Below, in pieces: positions 34,415 through 41,966 of a stretch of DNA of 45,284 nt. The first letter of the stretch is position 1, and every line of letters begins with the position of its first letter. The position numbers were made by a program, and so were the translations under genes. The notes under the pieces were generated by a model. That model made no database searches. It saw only the letters and a program-made list of their open reading frames with translations, and had not been told where the DNA came from. Source of the stretch: Spirochaetia bacterium (lineage in GTDB: Bacteria > Spirochaetota > Spirochaetia > Treponematales > Breznakiellaceae); contig BNVB01000013.1 in assembly GCA_025997795.1 (NCBI GenBank), positions 1 to 45,284 of the forward strand, read 5' to 3'.

Positions 34415-35922
34415 GAAGCGCTCCTCTGCCTGCCGGTGGAAGCGGCGGCCATGATCTTCTGGCTGTCCAGTTCGTCCCGGTTAAATTCGGCAGTTATATT
34501 GCCGTCGCACATGACATAGACCCGGTCGGAAAGCTGGAGTATTTCCGGCAGTTCCGAGGAAATCATCAATATTGCTTTGCCCTGTTTTGCCAGTTCATTG
34601 ATTAGTTTGTACACTTCCATTTTGGCGCCCACGTCAATGCCCCGGGTAGGTTCGTCCAGGATCAGCACGTCCGATTCGGTAAGCAGCCATTTGGCAATTA
34701 CCACCTTTTGCTGATTACCGCCGGAAAGCTCCTTAACCCGCTGGTCTCCGTCCCGCATTTTTATATTGAGGTACTTAACATACTGGCTTAAAAGTTCCTG
34801 TTCTTTTTTTGTCCGGACAAATCCAAAGCGGGAAGCAATTTTATGCAGAATGGCAAAGGTAATGTTGTACTTTATGCTGAATGCCACAAGCAGCCCCGTC
34901 CTGGCTCTGTCTTCGGATACCATGGCTATGCCGTTTTTCATGGCAATGGAAGGATTTTTTATAACGATCTTTTTTCCTTTAATAAAAATATCACCCGAAA
35001 CGGCTGGCTGGGTGCCAAAGATAGCCGAAGCAACTTCGCTCCGGCCCGCACCCACAAGACCCGCCATGCCGACAATCTCTCCCCGCCGGATCTTGATGTT
35101 AATATCGTTATATTCGCCCGGAAGCGATAGAGCCCTGGTTTCCAGTAACACTTCCCCAATGGGAGCGCTTTCTTTAACAATCAGTTCCTTAAAGGAACGG
35201 TTGATCATCATATGAACAATCTTGTCCTGGTCCGCCTCTGCCCGGGGACATTCCCCCACCAAAGAACCGTCCCGAAGCACGGTGATCTTGTCGGAAATGT
35301 CAAGGATTTCATCAAGCCGGTGGCCGATAAATACCAGGGCTTTGCCCCGTTCTTTAAGCTGCCGGATCATGCCAAAGAGATTTTTTACTTCCCCGTGGGA
35401 AAGGGCCGCAGTGGGTTCGTCCATGATGATCACCTTGGCATTCTGGGAAAGGGCGCTGGCAATTTCTATCATCTGCTGATCGGCGATGGTCATGCCCCGG
35501 ACAGGGTCCCGGCTGCGCATACGGACATTAAGCGTTTCCAGGAGGGCATCGGTTTTTTTGTAAAGGTCCTTCCAGTTGATAAAGGGTTTTCCCCCGCCCC
35601 GGGTATGGCCCAGGTACAGGTTTTCCGTTACGTTAAGATCCTGGAACGTAAGGGGTTCCTGGTGGATCAAAGCAATTCCCGCTTCCCGGGCAGCGTGGGG
35701 GCTTTTAAAAAACACTTCCCGGCCTTCCAGGCAAATGGTACCTTCTATGGGGCTGTGGACCCCGGCAATAATTTTAACCAGTGTAGATTTTCCCGCTCCG
35801 TTTTCCCCCACCAGGGCATGAACTTCGCCGGGATAAATATCAAAATTAACCTTGTTAAGAACCCGGACTCCACTAAAGGTCTTACTAATTCCTTTTGCCT
35901 GTACTATAGGCTGTTGAGCCAT
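34411..35922 (-). CDS. ABC transporter ATP-binding protein, two ABC domains (RhaT-like)
   Basis: 503 residues with AGGAG upstream. First domain: GENGAGKSTLVKII, MTIADQQMIEIASAL, IIMDEPTAALS. Second: GLVGAGRSEVAS, LSGGNQQKVVIAKWL, LILDEPTRGID. It energises the rhamnose-type importer. The protein resembles the ATPase at 21151 in layout, but the two are clearly different genes. Confidence 0.9.
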   Translation of the reverse strand: MAQQPIVQAKGISKTFSGVRVLNKVNFDIYPGEVHALVGENGAGKSTLVKIIAGVHSPIEGTICLEGREVFFKSPHAAREAGIALIHQEPLTFQDLNVTENLYLGHTRGGGKPFINWKDLYKKTDALLETLNVRMRSRDPVRGMTIADQQMIEIASALSQNAKVIIMDEPTAALSHGEVKNLFGMIRQLKERGKALVFIGHRLDEILDISDKITVLRDGSLVGECPRAEADQDKIVHMMINRSFKELIVKESAPIGEVLLETRALSLPGEYNDINIKIRRGEIVGMAGLVGAGRSEVASAIFGTQPAVSGDIFIKGKKIVIKNPSIAMKNGIAMVSEDRARTGLLVAFSIKYNITFAILHKIASRFGFVRTKKEQELLSQYVKYLNIKMRDGDQRVKELSGGNQQKVVIAKWLLTESDVLILDEPTRGIDVGAKMEVYKLINELAKQGKAILMISSELPEILQLSDRVYVMCDGNITAEFNRDELDSQKIMAAASTGRQRSAS

Positions 35923-35933
35923 GCTGTATACTC

Positions 35934-36275
35934 CTATTTCAGGTAAAAAACTTCGCGCATATACTTGACCCCGGTACTGACATCGGCATCTACTCCATCA
36001 GCGCCGGCTTCCAGGCTGACATCCAGCATTTTTGAGGTAATATTATTCCACCGGATGCAATCGGGATCATTCACCATTTTTTGAAAGGCCGCGTCTACAT
36101 CGCCGTCACACTCCAGTACATAAAAAAACTGGGTGCCGTTTTGAAAAATTGAATAGTTCTTAAAACCCGCCGCGGAATGGGCTTTCATAATTTCCTGCCA
36201 GGGATTCAGGTGCATTTGTACATATTCTTCTATATACTCGGGTTTTACTTTCCATGTCCAGGCATATTTAGCCAT
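35934..36275 (-). CDS. L-rhamnose mutarotase family protein
   Basis: 113 residues from ATG 36275, preceded by a GAGGGGG ribosome site. MAKYAWTWKVKPEYIEEYVQ then MHLNPWQE gives the catalytic His22 of RhaM/RhaU, followed by GFKNYSIFQNGTQFFYVLE, typical of the family. It interconverts sugar anomers. As first gene of the operon it supports L-rhamnose or a related deoxysugar as the transported compound. No rhamnose isomerase, kinase or aldolase gene is in the window. Confidence 0.88.
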   Translation of the reverse strand: MAKYAWTWKVKPEYIEEYVQMHLNPWQEIMKAHSAAGFKNYSIFQNGTQFFYVLECDGDVDAAFQKMVNDPDCIRWNNITSKMLDVSLEAGADGVDADVSTGVKYMREVFYLK

Positions 36276-36321
36276 AAACGCCCCCTCATTGGTTGAATGG
36301 TCATACCAATCTTTAGTTTTT

Positions 36322-36350
36322 ATTGTATCCGATAAGTTCCCGGAACGCAA
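36322..36350 (-). promoter_or_regulatory. Promoter of the rhamnose-type operon
   Basis: On the minus strand TTGCGT (36350-36345), a 17-nt spacer and TACAAT (36327-36322) lie about 45 nt before ATG 36275. The spacer contains the palindrome GTTCCCGGAAC (36336-36346), a possible regulator site. Confidence 0.55.
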
Positions 36351-36400
36351 GCAAAAGAATAAAAAATACGGATGTTTTTTTTAGACCGCCTGTTACGATC

Positions 36401-37399
36401 TTATTCATACAGTTCAACACGGTCCCGCCCGCGATCCTTGGCCCGCCGAAGGGCGCTGTCGGCGGCAAAGACCAGGTCCCGCAGGTTATCCGCATGCCGG
36501 GGGGCGGCAGCGATGCCCAGACTGGTCCGTATCTGTAACTTGTCCATTTCTACCGAACCAAGCCGTTGAACGGTAACCGTTTGGATCGATACCTTTTCCC
36601 GGATTTTTTCTCCCACGGTAATAGCATCCTTGCCTGCGGTATCCGGCAGCAAGACGGCAAATTCATCGCCGGAAAGCCGGGCGGCAATATCCCCGGGACG
36701 GCCCATGGTTTTAAGCACATCCGCCACGGCGATGATCACCTTGTCTCCCCCTGCCGGACCATAGCGGTCGTTGATTGCATGGACCTTGTCCAGATCCATC
36801 ATGATAAGGGACATTTTCCGGGCTCCCACGGCGCCTATCTTAAAACGATCCTTAATCGATTCTTCCAGGAAATTCCGGTTGTAAAGGCCCGTTAATTCAT
36901 CGGTAATGGCCCGGCGCCGGGCTGTTTCTCCCCACTGGACCAGGTCTCGCAGGTACTTGGAATTTTGATTCAACCAGCTGTTCTGTACGGTCCCGATAGA
37001 ATTGAGCATTTTAATTCCGATCATGGGATGATCAAAAATGATCCGGTAAAAGTCGATGCCCTGGAGCACCATAAGGTCCGAATCGACTTTGGCGGTAATT
37101 GTTGCCGACCGGGGTTCATTGGCGATGATCGACATTTCGCCCAAAAATAATCCGGGGATTACGTCGAACATCCAGCGCTGGCTTCCGTCGGACTGGCGTT
37201 TGTGGGCGCTTAAAGAACCGGAGAGGAGTACAAACATATCTTCGCCGCGATCCCCTTCATAAAAAATCGCTTCCCCTGCCTTAAAGCGGCGGCGTTCCAT
37301 AAAAGCAAGGATGGCGTTAAATTCCAGATCGCTCATTTCGGCAAAAAGGGGCGAATTGATCAGGACCGGATCCAGCGGGGGAGGAAGCACCGGGTTCAT
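36401..37399 (-). CDS. cNMP-binding domain / GGDEF diguanylate cyclase
   Basis: 332 residues from ATG 37399 (overlapping the upstream stop as ATGA, GGGGAGGG upstream). Residues 20-135 form a CRP-like cyclic-nucleotide-binding domain with an intact phosphate-binding cassette (LGEMSIIANEPRSATITA, 86-103). A coiled linker leads to a GGDEF domain (DELTGLYNRNF at 168-177) with metal ligand Asp202, RPGD inhibitory site at 234-237 and the SGDEF variant at 243-247. Predicted to make c-di-GMP under cNMP and product control. Confidence 0.88.
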   Translation of the reverse strand: MNPVLPPPLDPVLINSPLFAEMSDLEFNAILAFMERRRFKAGEAIFYEGDRGEDMFVLLSGSLSAHKRQSDGSQRWMFDVIPGLFLGEMSIIANEPRSATITAKVDSDLMVLQGIDFYRIIFDHPMIGIKMLNSIGTVQNSWLNQNSKYLRDLVQWGETARRRAITDELTGLYNRNFLEESIKDRFKIGAVGARKMSLIMMDLDKVHAINDRYGPAGGDKVIIAVADVLKTMGRPGDIAARLSGDEFAVLLPDTAGKDAITVGEKIREKVSIQTVTVQRLGSVEMDKLQIRTSLGIAAAPRHADNLRDLVFAADSALRRAKDRGRDRVELYE

Positions 37400-38445
37400 G
37401 CGCCCTCCCCAGGTTTGGCGGGATTTGCGGGATTGGCGGAATCGGGAGAAGCCGCTCCGGTATACCGGGCTATTTTTGCTCCGCCGTTTTTCCAGGTATC
37501 CAGCAAAAGGGCATAGGTTCCCTGGAAAAGCGGTTCCCAGCTGGAGCCGTCCTGGGGCCACAATGCATAAGCGATGGTGCCGGTAAAAGAAAAAGCGGGA
37601 ATATCATCCTGGGCAGGAACCGGTTCCAGGGCGGTAATGGCCTTTTCCAGTTCTTTGACAACCTTTTCCACCAGGGAGCGGGAACACTTGTTAATCACCA
37701 GCCCTGTTTCGTTACTTTTAAAGCGCATGGCCCAGCCCCGGCCCACACGGCGGGTAAACGTTTTAAGAACCTTGGCAATGCGGACCATGGCTTTGTCTCC
37801 TGCTTCATGGCCGCGGGAATCAACAAGGATTTTAAAACGGTCGGGCTTAAGCATAATAAGGGCCATGGGCTCTTCCAGAATGCTGTTAATTTCATCAACA
37901 AGAAATGCCTGTTTCCAGAGCCCGGTGCCGGGATCTTCATAGGCCCGGCGGTGCAGTTCGTTTACCCAGGAAAAGTTTTCCAGAAGGATATTCTGGGTCG
38001 ATTTAATCCGTCCGGTCATCATGATAATGGAATTAAGCAGTATCCGGGAAACAATGTGGGGTTCTTCCAGCATAAAATCGTCCATGGTAAAGCCCATGGC
38101 GGGAAACATAACCAGTACCGAATCTGCCGTAGCTTCCGCATTGGCATCGTACTCGGCCTTGCGGGCAAAATCAAAGTCGCCGATGGTATCCCCCGGAGCA
38201 TACTGGGCCAGTTCATCGGTATCCCCGTCTTCCAGGGGTTTATAGATACGGATAGCCCCTTCCAGGAGCATATAAAAATGTTCCGCCTTCTGGCCTATGG
38301 AAAACAATTTGGCTTTTTTACGCAGATTGATAATGCAGGAACGTTCAACTACATAGTCACATTCCTTCTCCATTAGGGATTTGAAGAGTTCTACTTTCCT
38401 GATTGGTGCAGGATCCAGAACCTGCTTCAATGTTGGCTCCAACAA
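37396..38445 (-). CDS. Degenerate cNMP-binding / GGDEF-like partner protein
   Basis: 349 residues from TTG 38445, with GAGAGGG upstream. It has the same two-domain layout as the next gene, but key residues are gone: the cassette reads GDFDFARKAEYDANAEATA without the PRSA arginine, and the GGDEF position reads SNETG (244-248). DPGTGLWKQAF and HEAGDKAM still mark the GGDEF fold. It is therefore probably non-catalytic and may regulate its partner, to which it is coupled by a 4-nt overlap. The C-terminus is Pro/Ala-rich. Confidence 0.8.
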   Translation of the reverse strand: MLEPTLKQVLDPAPIRKVELFKSLMEKECDYVVERSCIINLRKKAKLFSIGQKAEHFYMLLEGAIRIYKPLEDGDTDELAQYAPGDTIGDFDFARKAEYDANAEATADSVLVMFPAMGFTMDDFMLEEPHIVSRILLNSIIMMTGRIKSTQNILLENFSWVNELHRRAYEDPGTGLWKQAFLVDEINSILEEPMALIMLKPDRFKILVDSRGHEAGDKAMVRIAKVLKTFTRRVGRGWAMRFKSNETGLVINKCSRSLVEKVVKELEKAITALEPVPAQDDIPAFSFTGTIAYALWPQDGSSWEPLFQGTYALLLDTWKNGGAKIARYTGAASPDSANPANPAKPGEGA

Positions 38446-38544
38446 TACCCTCTCTGTTTAGTGTACCACTATTCTGTATTTTTTGCTACCACCAGGACAG
38501 AACCCCAGGACAGAACAAGGATACCACAAAAAGGGCCTTTACCG

Positions 38545-38955
38545 CTACAACAGGGTTTCTATTCCCGCTTTAAGGCAGGCGGCCCGGAGTTTGCCGTTAA
38601 GGGTACCCAGACTGGCCCGTTTGCGGACCGCCAGCTCCAGATAGGCCGCTTCCCTGGCCCCAAGGTCGTAGAGCCCTGCCAGGTCAAAGAGGCGGCTCAT
38701 ATAATCGCCGCCAAAAGAAACCTCGGTACTAAAGTGGTACATGGTTAAAAGACGGTTTATTTCCATGGTGTCGGCATGTTTAAACCGGTCCCGTTTTAGG
38801 GCGGCCAGCAAAAGTTCGGTCATCTCGTCCCAAAACTGGACGGGAACCATCACTTCGGTATCGGCAAGTTTACGGAACATATCCTTAACCGCCCCGGATT
38901 TTTCATGGGGCAGAAAGAGGGCGGCGCAGAAACTGCAGTCCAGTATAGAGCTCAT
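38545..38955 (-). CDS. PIN-domain (VapC-like) toxin with altered active site
   Basis: 136 residues, start overlapping the antitoxin stop (ATGA). The PIN pattern is seen: Asp6 (ILDCSF), Glu44 (DEMTELL), then AREAAYLELA and LGTLNGKL. In most VapC proteins the last two positions are Asp; here they are Glu102 and Asn120. The fold is recognisable but nuclease activity may be reduced or lost. It forms a two-gene cassette with the Phd/YefM-type gene. Confidence 0.8.
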   Translation of the reverse strand: MSSILDCSFCAALFLPHEKSGAVKDMFRKLADTEVMVPVQFWDEMTELLLAALKRDRFKHADTMEINRLLTMYHFSTEVSFGGDYMSRLFDLAGLYDLGAREAAYLELAVRKRASLGTLNGKLRAACLKAGIETLL

Positions 38956-39137
38956 TTTAAGGTCTGGTAGCTAAAAAGCCGTTCTACGATCTCCGCCCGG
39001 GAAAGGGTATCTTCCCTGACGGGGATAATCTGGGCAATGGGCTTTCCCTGCTGGAGGATAAAGTATTCATTCCCCTTAACCACTTCATCGATCATTTCGT
39101 TAAAATAGCTCTTGGCGCTGGTGATATTGATGTTCAT
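38952..39137 (-). CDS. Phd/YefM-type antitoxin
   Basis: 61 residues: MNINITSAKSYFNEMIDEVV, then KGNEYFILQQGKPIAQIIPV, a normal Phd/YefM N-terminal fold, with a short C-terminus that would bind the toxin. The ATG is 7 nt past a TATAGT -10, so the message may be leaderless. Such antitoxins repress their own promoter and neutralise the PIN partner. Confidence 0.85.
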   Translation of the reverse strand: MNINITSAKSYFNEMIDEVVKGNEYFILQQGKPIAQIIPVREDTLSRAEIVERLFSYQTLK

Positions 39138-39144
39138 CCTCTAT

Positions 39145-39185
39145 ACTATAACACCCTTGTCAGGAACTCTGCAATAAAGTAGTAT
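39145..39185. promoter_or_regulatory. Interlocked divergent promoters, antitoxin and symporter
   Basis: Rightward: TTGTCA (39157-39162), 17 nt, TAGTAT (39180-39185), then ATG 39192. Leftward: TTGCAG (39174-39169, weak), 18 nt, TATAGT (39150-39145), then ATG 39137. The two overlap, so antitoxin binding could affect the symporter gene. Both start codons lie 6-7 nt past their -10 hexamers. Confidence 0.5.
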
Positions 39186-39191
39186 TTTTTT

Positions 39192-40424
39192 ATGAAGATA
39201 TGGATTAAACTGCTTGTTGGTTCGCTGCTGGGAGCGGTACTGGGCTTTCTTCTTCCCCATGAGAGCGAAACAGTTATAACGGCAATGACCTGGCTTGAAC
39301 AGCTGGCCCTCCATATTGGCCGTTATGCGGCAGTGCCGATGTTGTTTTTTTCCCTGGTTATCGCAATTTATGAACTGCGGCAGGACCGGGAATTCTGGCC
39401 CCTTATAGGCCGGAGTTTCCTTCTTATGCTGGTAGGAACGGCGTTTATCATCGTCATGGGTATTATTGTAACCCTGCTCTTTACCCCGGCGCGGATACCC
39501 ATTCCGGTGGAAGGACAGTTTGAAACGGTGTCTCTTTACCTTTCGGACATGGTATTGGGGCTTTTTCCTTCAAATATCTTTTCTGCCCTGGTAAACGACG
39601 GTGTTTACCTGCTTCCCGCTTGGTTTTTAGCCTTCTTTCTTGCCATGGGCCTGGGAGTAGACCGGAACTATTCCAAACCGGTACTTTCCATCGGCGATTC
39701 CCTTTCCCGGATATTTTACCACATTGCCGCATTTTTCTCTGAAATTCTAATGCTGGCTATTATTATGCTGGCGGCCTACTGGGCAGTCCGTTACCATGCG
39801 GCGCTGGATGCGGAGGTCTTTGGGGATCTGATGCTTCTTTTGGGGATCTTTGGGGTTATTCTGGCCTTTGGTATCTTTCCGCTTTTCCTTCTTTTCCTCC
39901 AGCCAAAAATCAACCCCTGGGTAACCCTCTATGGTTCCCTGGGTACGGCCCTGGCGGGCTTTTTTTCCGGAGACATAAACTTTACCCTGCCGGTGATGTA
40001 CCGCCATGTTAAGGAAAATGCCGGAGTCCGCCGCCGGTCCAATGCGGTAACGATCAGCCTCTTTTCTATATTCGGGCGGGCGGGAAGCGCTATGGTGGCG
40101 GCGGTGTCATTTATTGTGATCCTTAAATCCTATTCCGACCTGGGAATTCCCCGGACCGATGTGCTTGCCATAGGACTAAGGGCATTTTGTATTTCATTCC
40201 TCCTGGCGGGACATCCGGGAAGCGGCGCCTTTACTGCCCTGGCAGTACTGAGCATGGGCTACGGCAGGGGTTTTGAAGCGGGTTATCTAATCCTTAGGCC
40301 CATTGCCTTTTATCTTGTGGCAGTGGGTACCTTCCTGGATGTAATGTTCTGTTCCTTTGCTTCCTATGCGTTAGGAAAATGGAGCGGGTTCCAGGAGGAC
40401 AAAGATATGCGGCACTTTATTTAA
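39192..40424 (+). CDS. SDF-family dicarboxylate/amino acid:cation symporter
   Basis: 410 residues, about eight or more membrane segments. The family core is recognisable: KLLVGSLLGAVLGFLLP, FGRAGSAMVAAVSFIVILKS, GHPGSGAFTALAVLSMGYG. Substrates of this family are glutamate, aspartate, C4-dicarboxylates or neutral amino acids, driven by Na+ or H+. No Shine-Dalgarno was found and the start appears leaderless. It is followed by deoC with no sign of functional linkage. Confidence 0.82.
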   Translation: MKIWIKLLVGSLLGAVLGFLLPHESETVITAMTWLEQLALHIGRYAAVPMLFFSLVIAIYELRQDREFWPLIGRSFLLMLVGTAFIIVMGIIVTLLFTPARIPIPVEGQFETVSLYLSDMVLGLFPSNIFSALVNDGVYLLPAWFLAFFLAMGLGVDRNYSKPVLSIGDSLSRIFYHIAAFFSEILMLAIIMLAAYWAVRYHAALDAEVFGDLMLLLGIFGVILAFGIFPLFLLFLQPKINPWVTLYGSLGTALAGFFSGDINFTLPVMYRHVKENAGVRRRSNAVTISLFSIFGRAGSAMVAAVSFIVILKSYSDLGIPRTDVLAIGLRAFCISFLLAGHPGSGAFTALAVLSMGYGRGFEAGYLILRPIAFYLVAVGTFLDVMFCSFASYALGKWSGFQEDKDMRHFI

Positions 40425-40460
40425 ACTGTTTCTGCCGTCAAAAAAACTTTGGGAGTACTT

Positions 40461-41147
40461 ATGGATATCCTTACAAAAATTGACCACACCATTTTAAAAC
40501 CCGGCGCAACCAAAGCCGAAGTAAAACAAATTTGCGATGAAGCCAAACAATACGGATTTACCGTGGTGGTGGTAAACCCCTGCTGGATTCCCTTTTGTAA
40601 AAAAGAACTGGCAGGAAAAGACATCGCCATTGTTACCACCCTGGGTTTTCCCCTGGGACAGAACTTAAGCAAAACCAAGGCAGCCGAATGTGCCGATGTT
40701 ATTGATGCCGGAGCCGATGAAATTGACATGGTAATAAACGTAGGCAAATTAATAAGCGGGGAAAACGATTATGCTTACAACGATATTAAAGGCGTGGCCG
40801 ATTGCTGCCACAGCCGCGGCAAGATATGCAAGGTAATTCTGGAAACCTGTCTGCTTACGGAAGAACAAATTGTCAGGGCCTGCGAACTTTCCGAAAAAGC
40901 CGGGGCAGACTATGTAAAAACTTCCACCGGCTTTAGCAGCGGCGGCGCCACCGTGGAAATAGTAAAACTAATGCGAAAAACCTGCGGCCCCAGGGTAAAG
41001 ATTAAAGCCGCCGGAGGTATCCGTAACCTGGCCCAGGCAAAGGCCATGGTAGAAGCCGGAGCAGACCGCCTGGGTACCAGTGCGGGCCTTGCCATTGCGG
41101 CGGAGCTGTCAGCGGGACTGGCGGCAAAGCTGGCGGGAGAAAACTAA
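40461..41147 (+). CDS. deoC: Deoxyribose-phosphate aldolase
   Basis: 228 residues from ATG 40461, with GGGAG 5 nt upstream; the in-frame TTG at 40449 is not needed. It cleaves 2-deoxyribose-5-phosphate to glyceraldehyde-3-phosphate and acetaldehyde. Asp89 in EIDMVINVG, the Schiff-base Lys153 in DYVKTSTGF and VKIKAAGGIRN match the DeoC family. Length is standard. It is 11 nt ahead of rsmG, likely cotranscribed. Confidence 0.93.
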   Translation: MDILTKIDHTILKPGATKAEVKQICDEAKQYGFTVVVVNPCWIPFCKKELAGKDIAIVTTLGFPLGQNLSKTKAAECADVIDAGADEIDMVINVGKLISGENDYAYNDIKGVADCCHSRGKICKVILETCLLTEEQIVRACELSEKAGADYVKTSTGFSSGGATVEIVKLMRKTCGPRVKIKAAGGIRNLAQAKAMVEAGADRLGTSAGLAIAAELSAGLAAKLAGEN

Positions 41148-41158
41148 AACCGCCATCC

Positions 41159-41956
41159 ATGGATATTTTAAGCGAAGGCCTTACCCGCTTATGTTTAACG
41201 GACAGGGATACCGCCCGGCTTATTGAACCGCGTTTTTCTGTTATAACAGAAAAACTGCGGTTTTACATGGACGAAATAGAACGGTTTAATCCCGCCTACG
41301 GTTTGGTAAAAACAGCAAACCGGGAAGAACTAACAATCAAACATATTCTTGACTGCCTAACGCCCCTGGGACATATAAGCCGGCTCCTGGAAACAGCCGG
41401 CTGCTGCGGTGATTCCGCGAAGGTCCGCGCCGCCCCCGCTGCCCGCCTTGCCGATGCGGGCAGTGGAGCGGGACTTCCCGGCATACCCCTGGCCATTTGT
41501 CTGCCCGGTACCAGCATAACCCTGATTGAACGAATGGGCCGCCGGGCCGGTTTTTTACGGAATGTCCTGGCGGTACTTGGTTTGTCCAACTGCACACTAG
41601 CAGAAACAGAACTGGAAAAAATGGCCGCCGGAAGCGCCGGAACAAAGACAGCCCCGGGTTTTGAGGTAATTACCTTCCGGGCGTTTCACCCATTGGATCC
41701 GGCGCTGTTGGAGCAATTCCGGCAGCTGCTTGTGCCCGGCGCTTTCCTTGCGGCCTACAAGGGCCGTAAGGAAAAAACCGAGGCGGAACTGCTGTCCGTT
41801 TCCGGCGCCGCCGGACACTGGCAGCTTATCCCCCTTACGGTGCCGTTTCTTAACGAAGAGCGGCATCTGGCGGTATTTTTTCAAAAAACCCCTGCAACGG
41901 ACCCCGCAATTCCTCACGTAAAAATCTTACCGAAGGGAACGAATTCCTCACGTTAA
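41159..41956 (+). CDS. rsmG: 16S rRNA (guanine527-N7)-methyltransferase, 3' end at an IS terminus
   Basis: 265 residues. KHILDCL (61-67) and the SAM-binding ADAGSGAGLPG (98-108) identify RsmG, which methylates G527 of 16S rRNA. FEVITFRAFHPL and AAYKG are also typical. The last about 15 residues (IPHVKILPKGTNSSR) are encoded by repeats belonging to the mobile element end, and the stop falls inside the left terminal repeat. The catalytic core looks complete, so the enzyme is probably functional with a foreign tail. The start has no strong ribosome site. Confidence 0.88.
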   Translation: MDILSEGLTRLCLTDRDTARLIEPRFSVITEKLRFYMDEIERFNPAYGLVKTANREELTIKHILDCLTPLGHISRLLETAGCCGDSAKVRAAPAARLADAGSGAGLPGIPLAICLPGTSITLIERMGRRAGFLRNVLAVLGLSNCTLAETELEKMAAGSAGTKTAPGFEVITFRAFHPLDPALLEQFRQLLVPGAFLAAYKGRKEKTEAELLSVSGAAGHWQLIPLTVPFLNEERHLAVFFQKTPATDPAIPHVKILPKGTNSSR

Positions 41957-41966
41957 AAATCTTACC
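41909..41966. repeat. Two direct copies of the IS terminal motif, left side
   Basis: attcctcacgtaaaaatcttacc (variant) appears at about 41909-41931 and again at 41942-41966. Two inverted copies occur at the other side of the element (43269-43292 and 43304-43324). Doubled terminal motifs may be transposase binding sites or the footprint of nested insertion. Confidence 0.7.

Noticed and set aside
37400..37561. Extended N-terminus for the active GGDEF protein
   Set aside because: The extension lies inside the upstream gene in another frame; ATG 37399 has a strong ribosome site and the usual 4-nt overlap.
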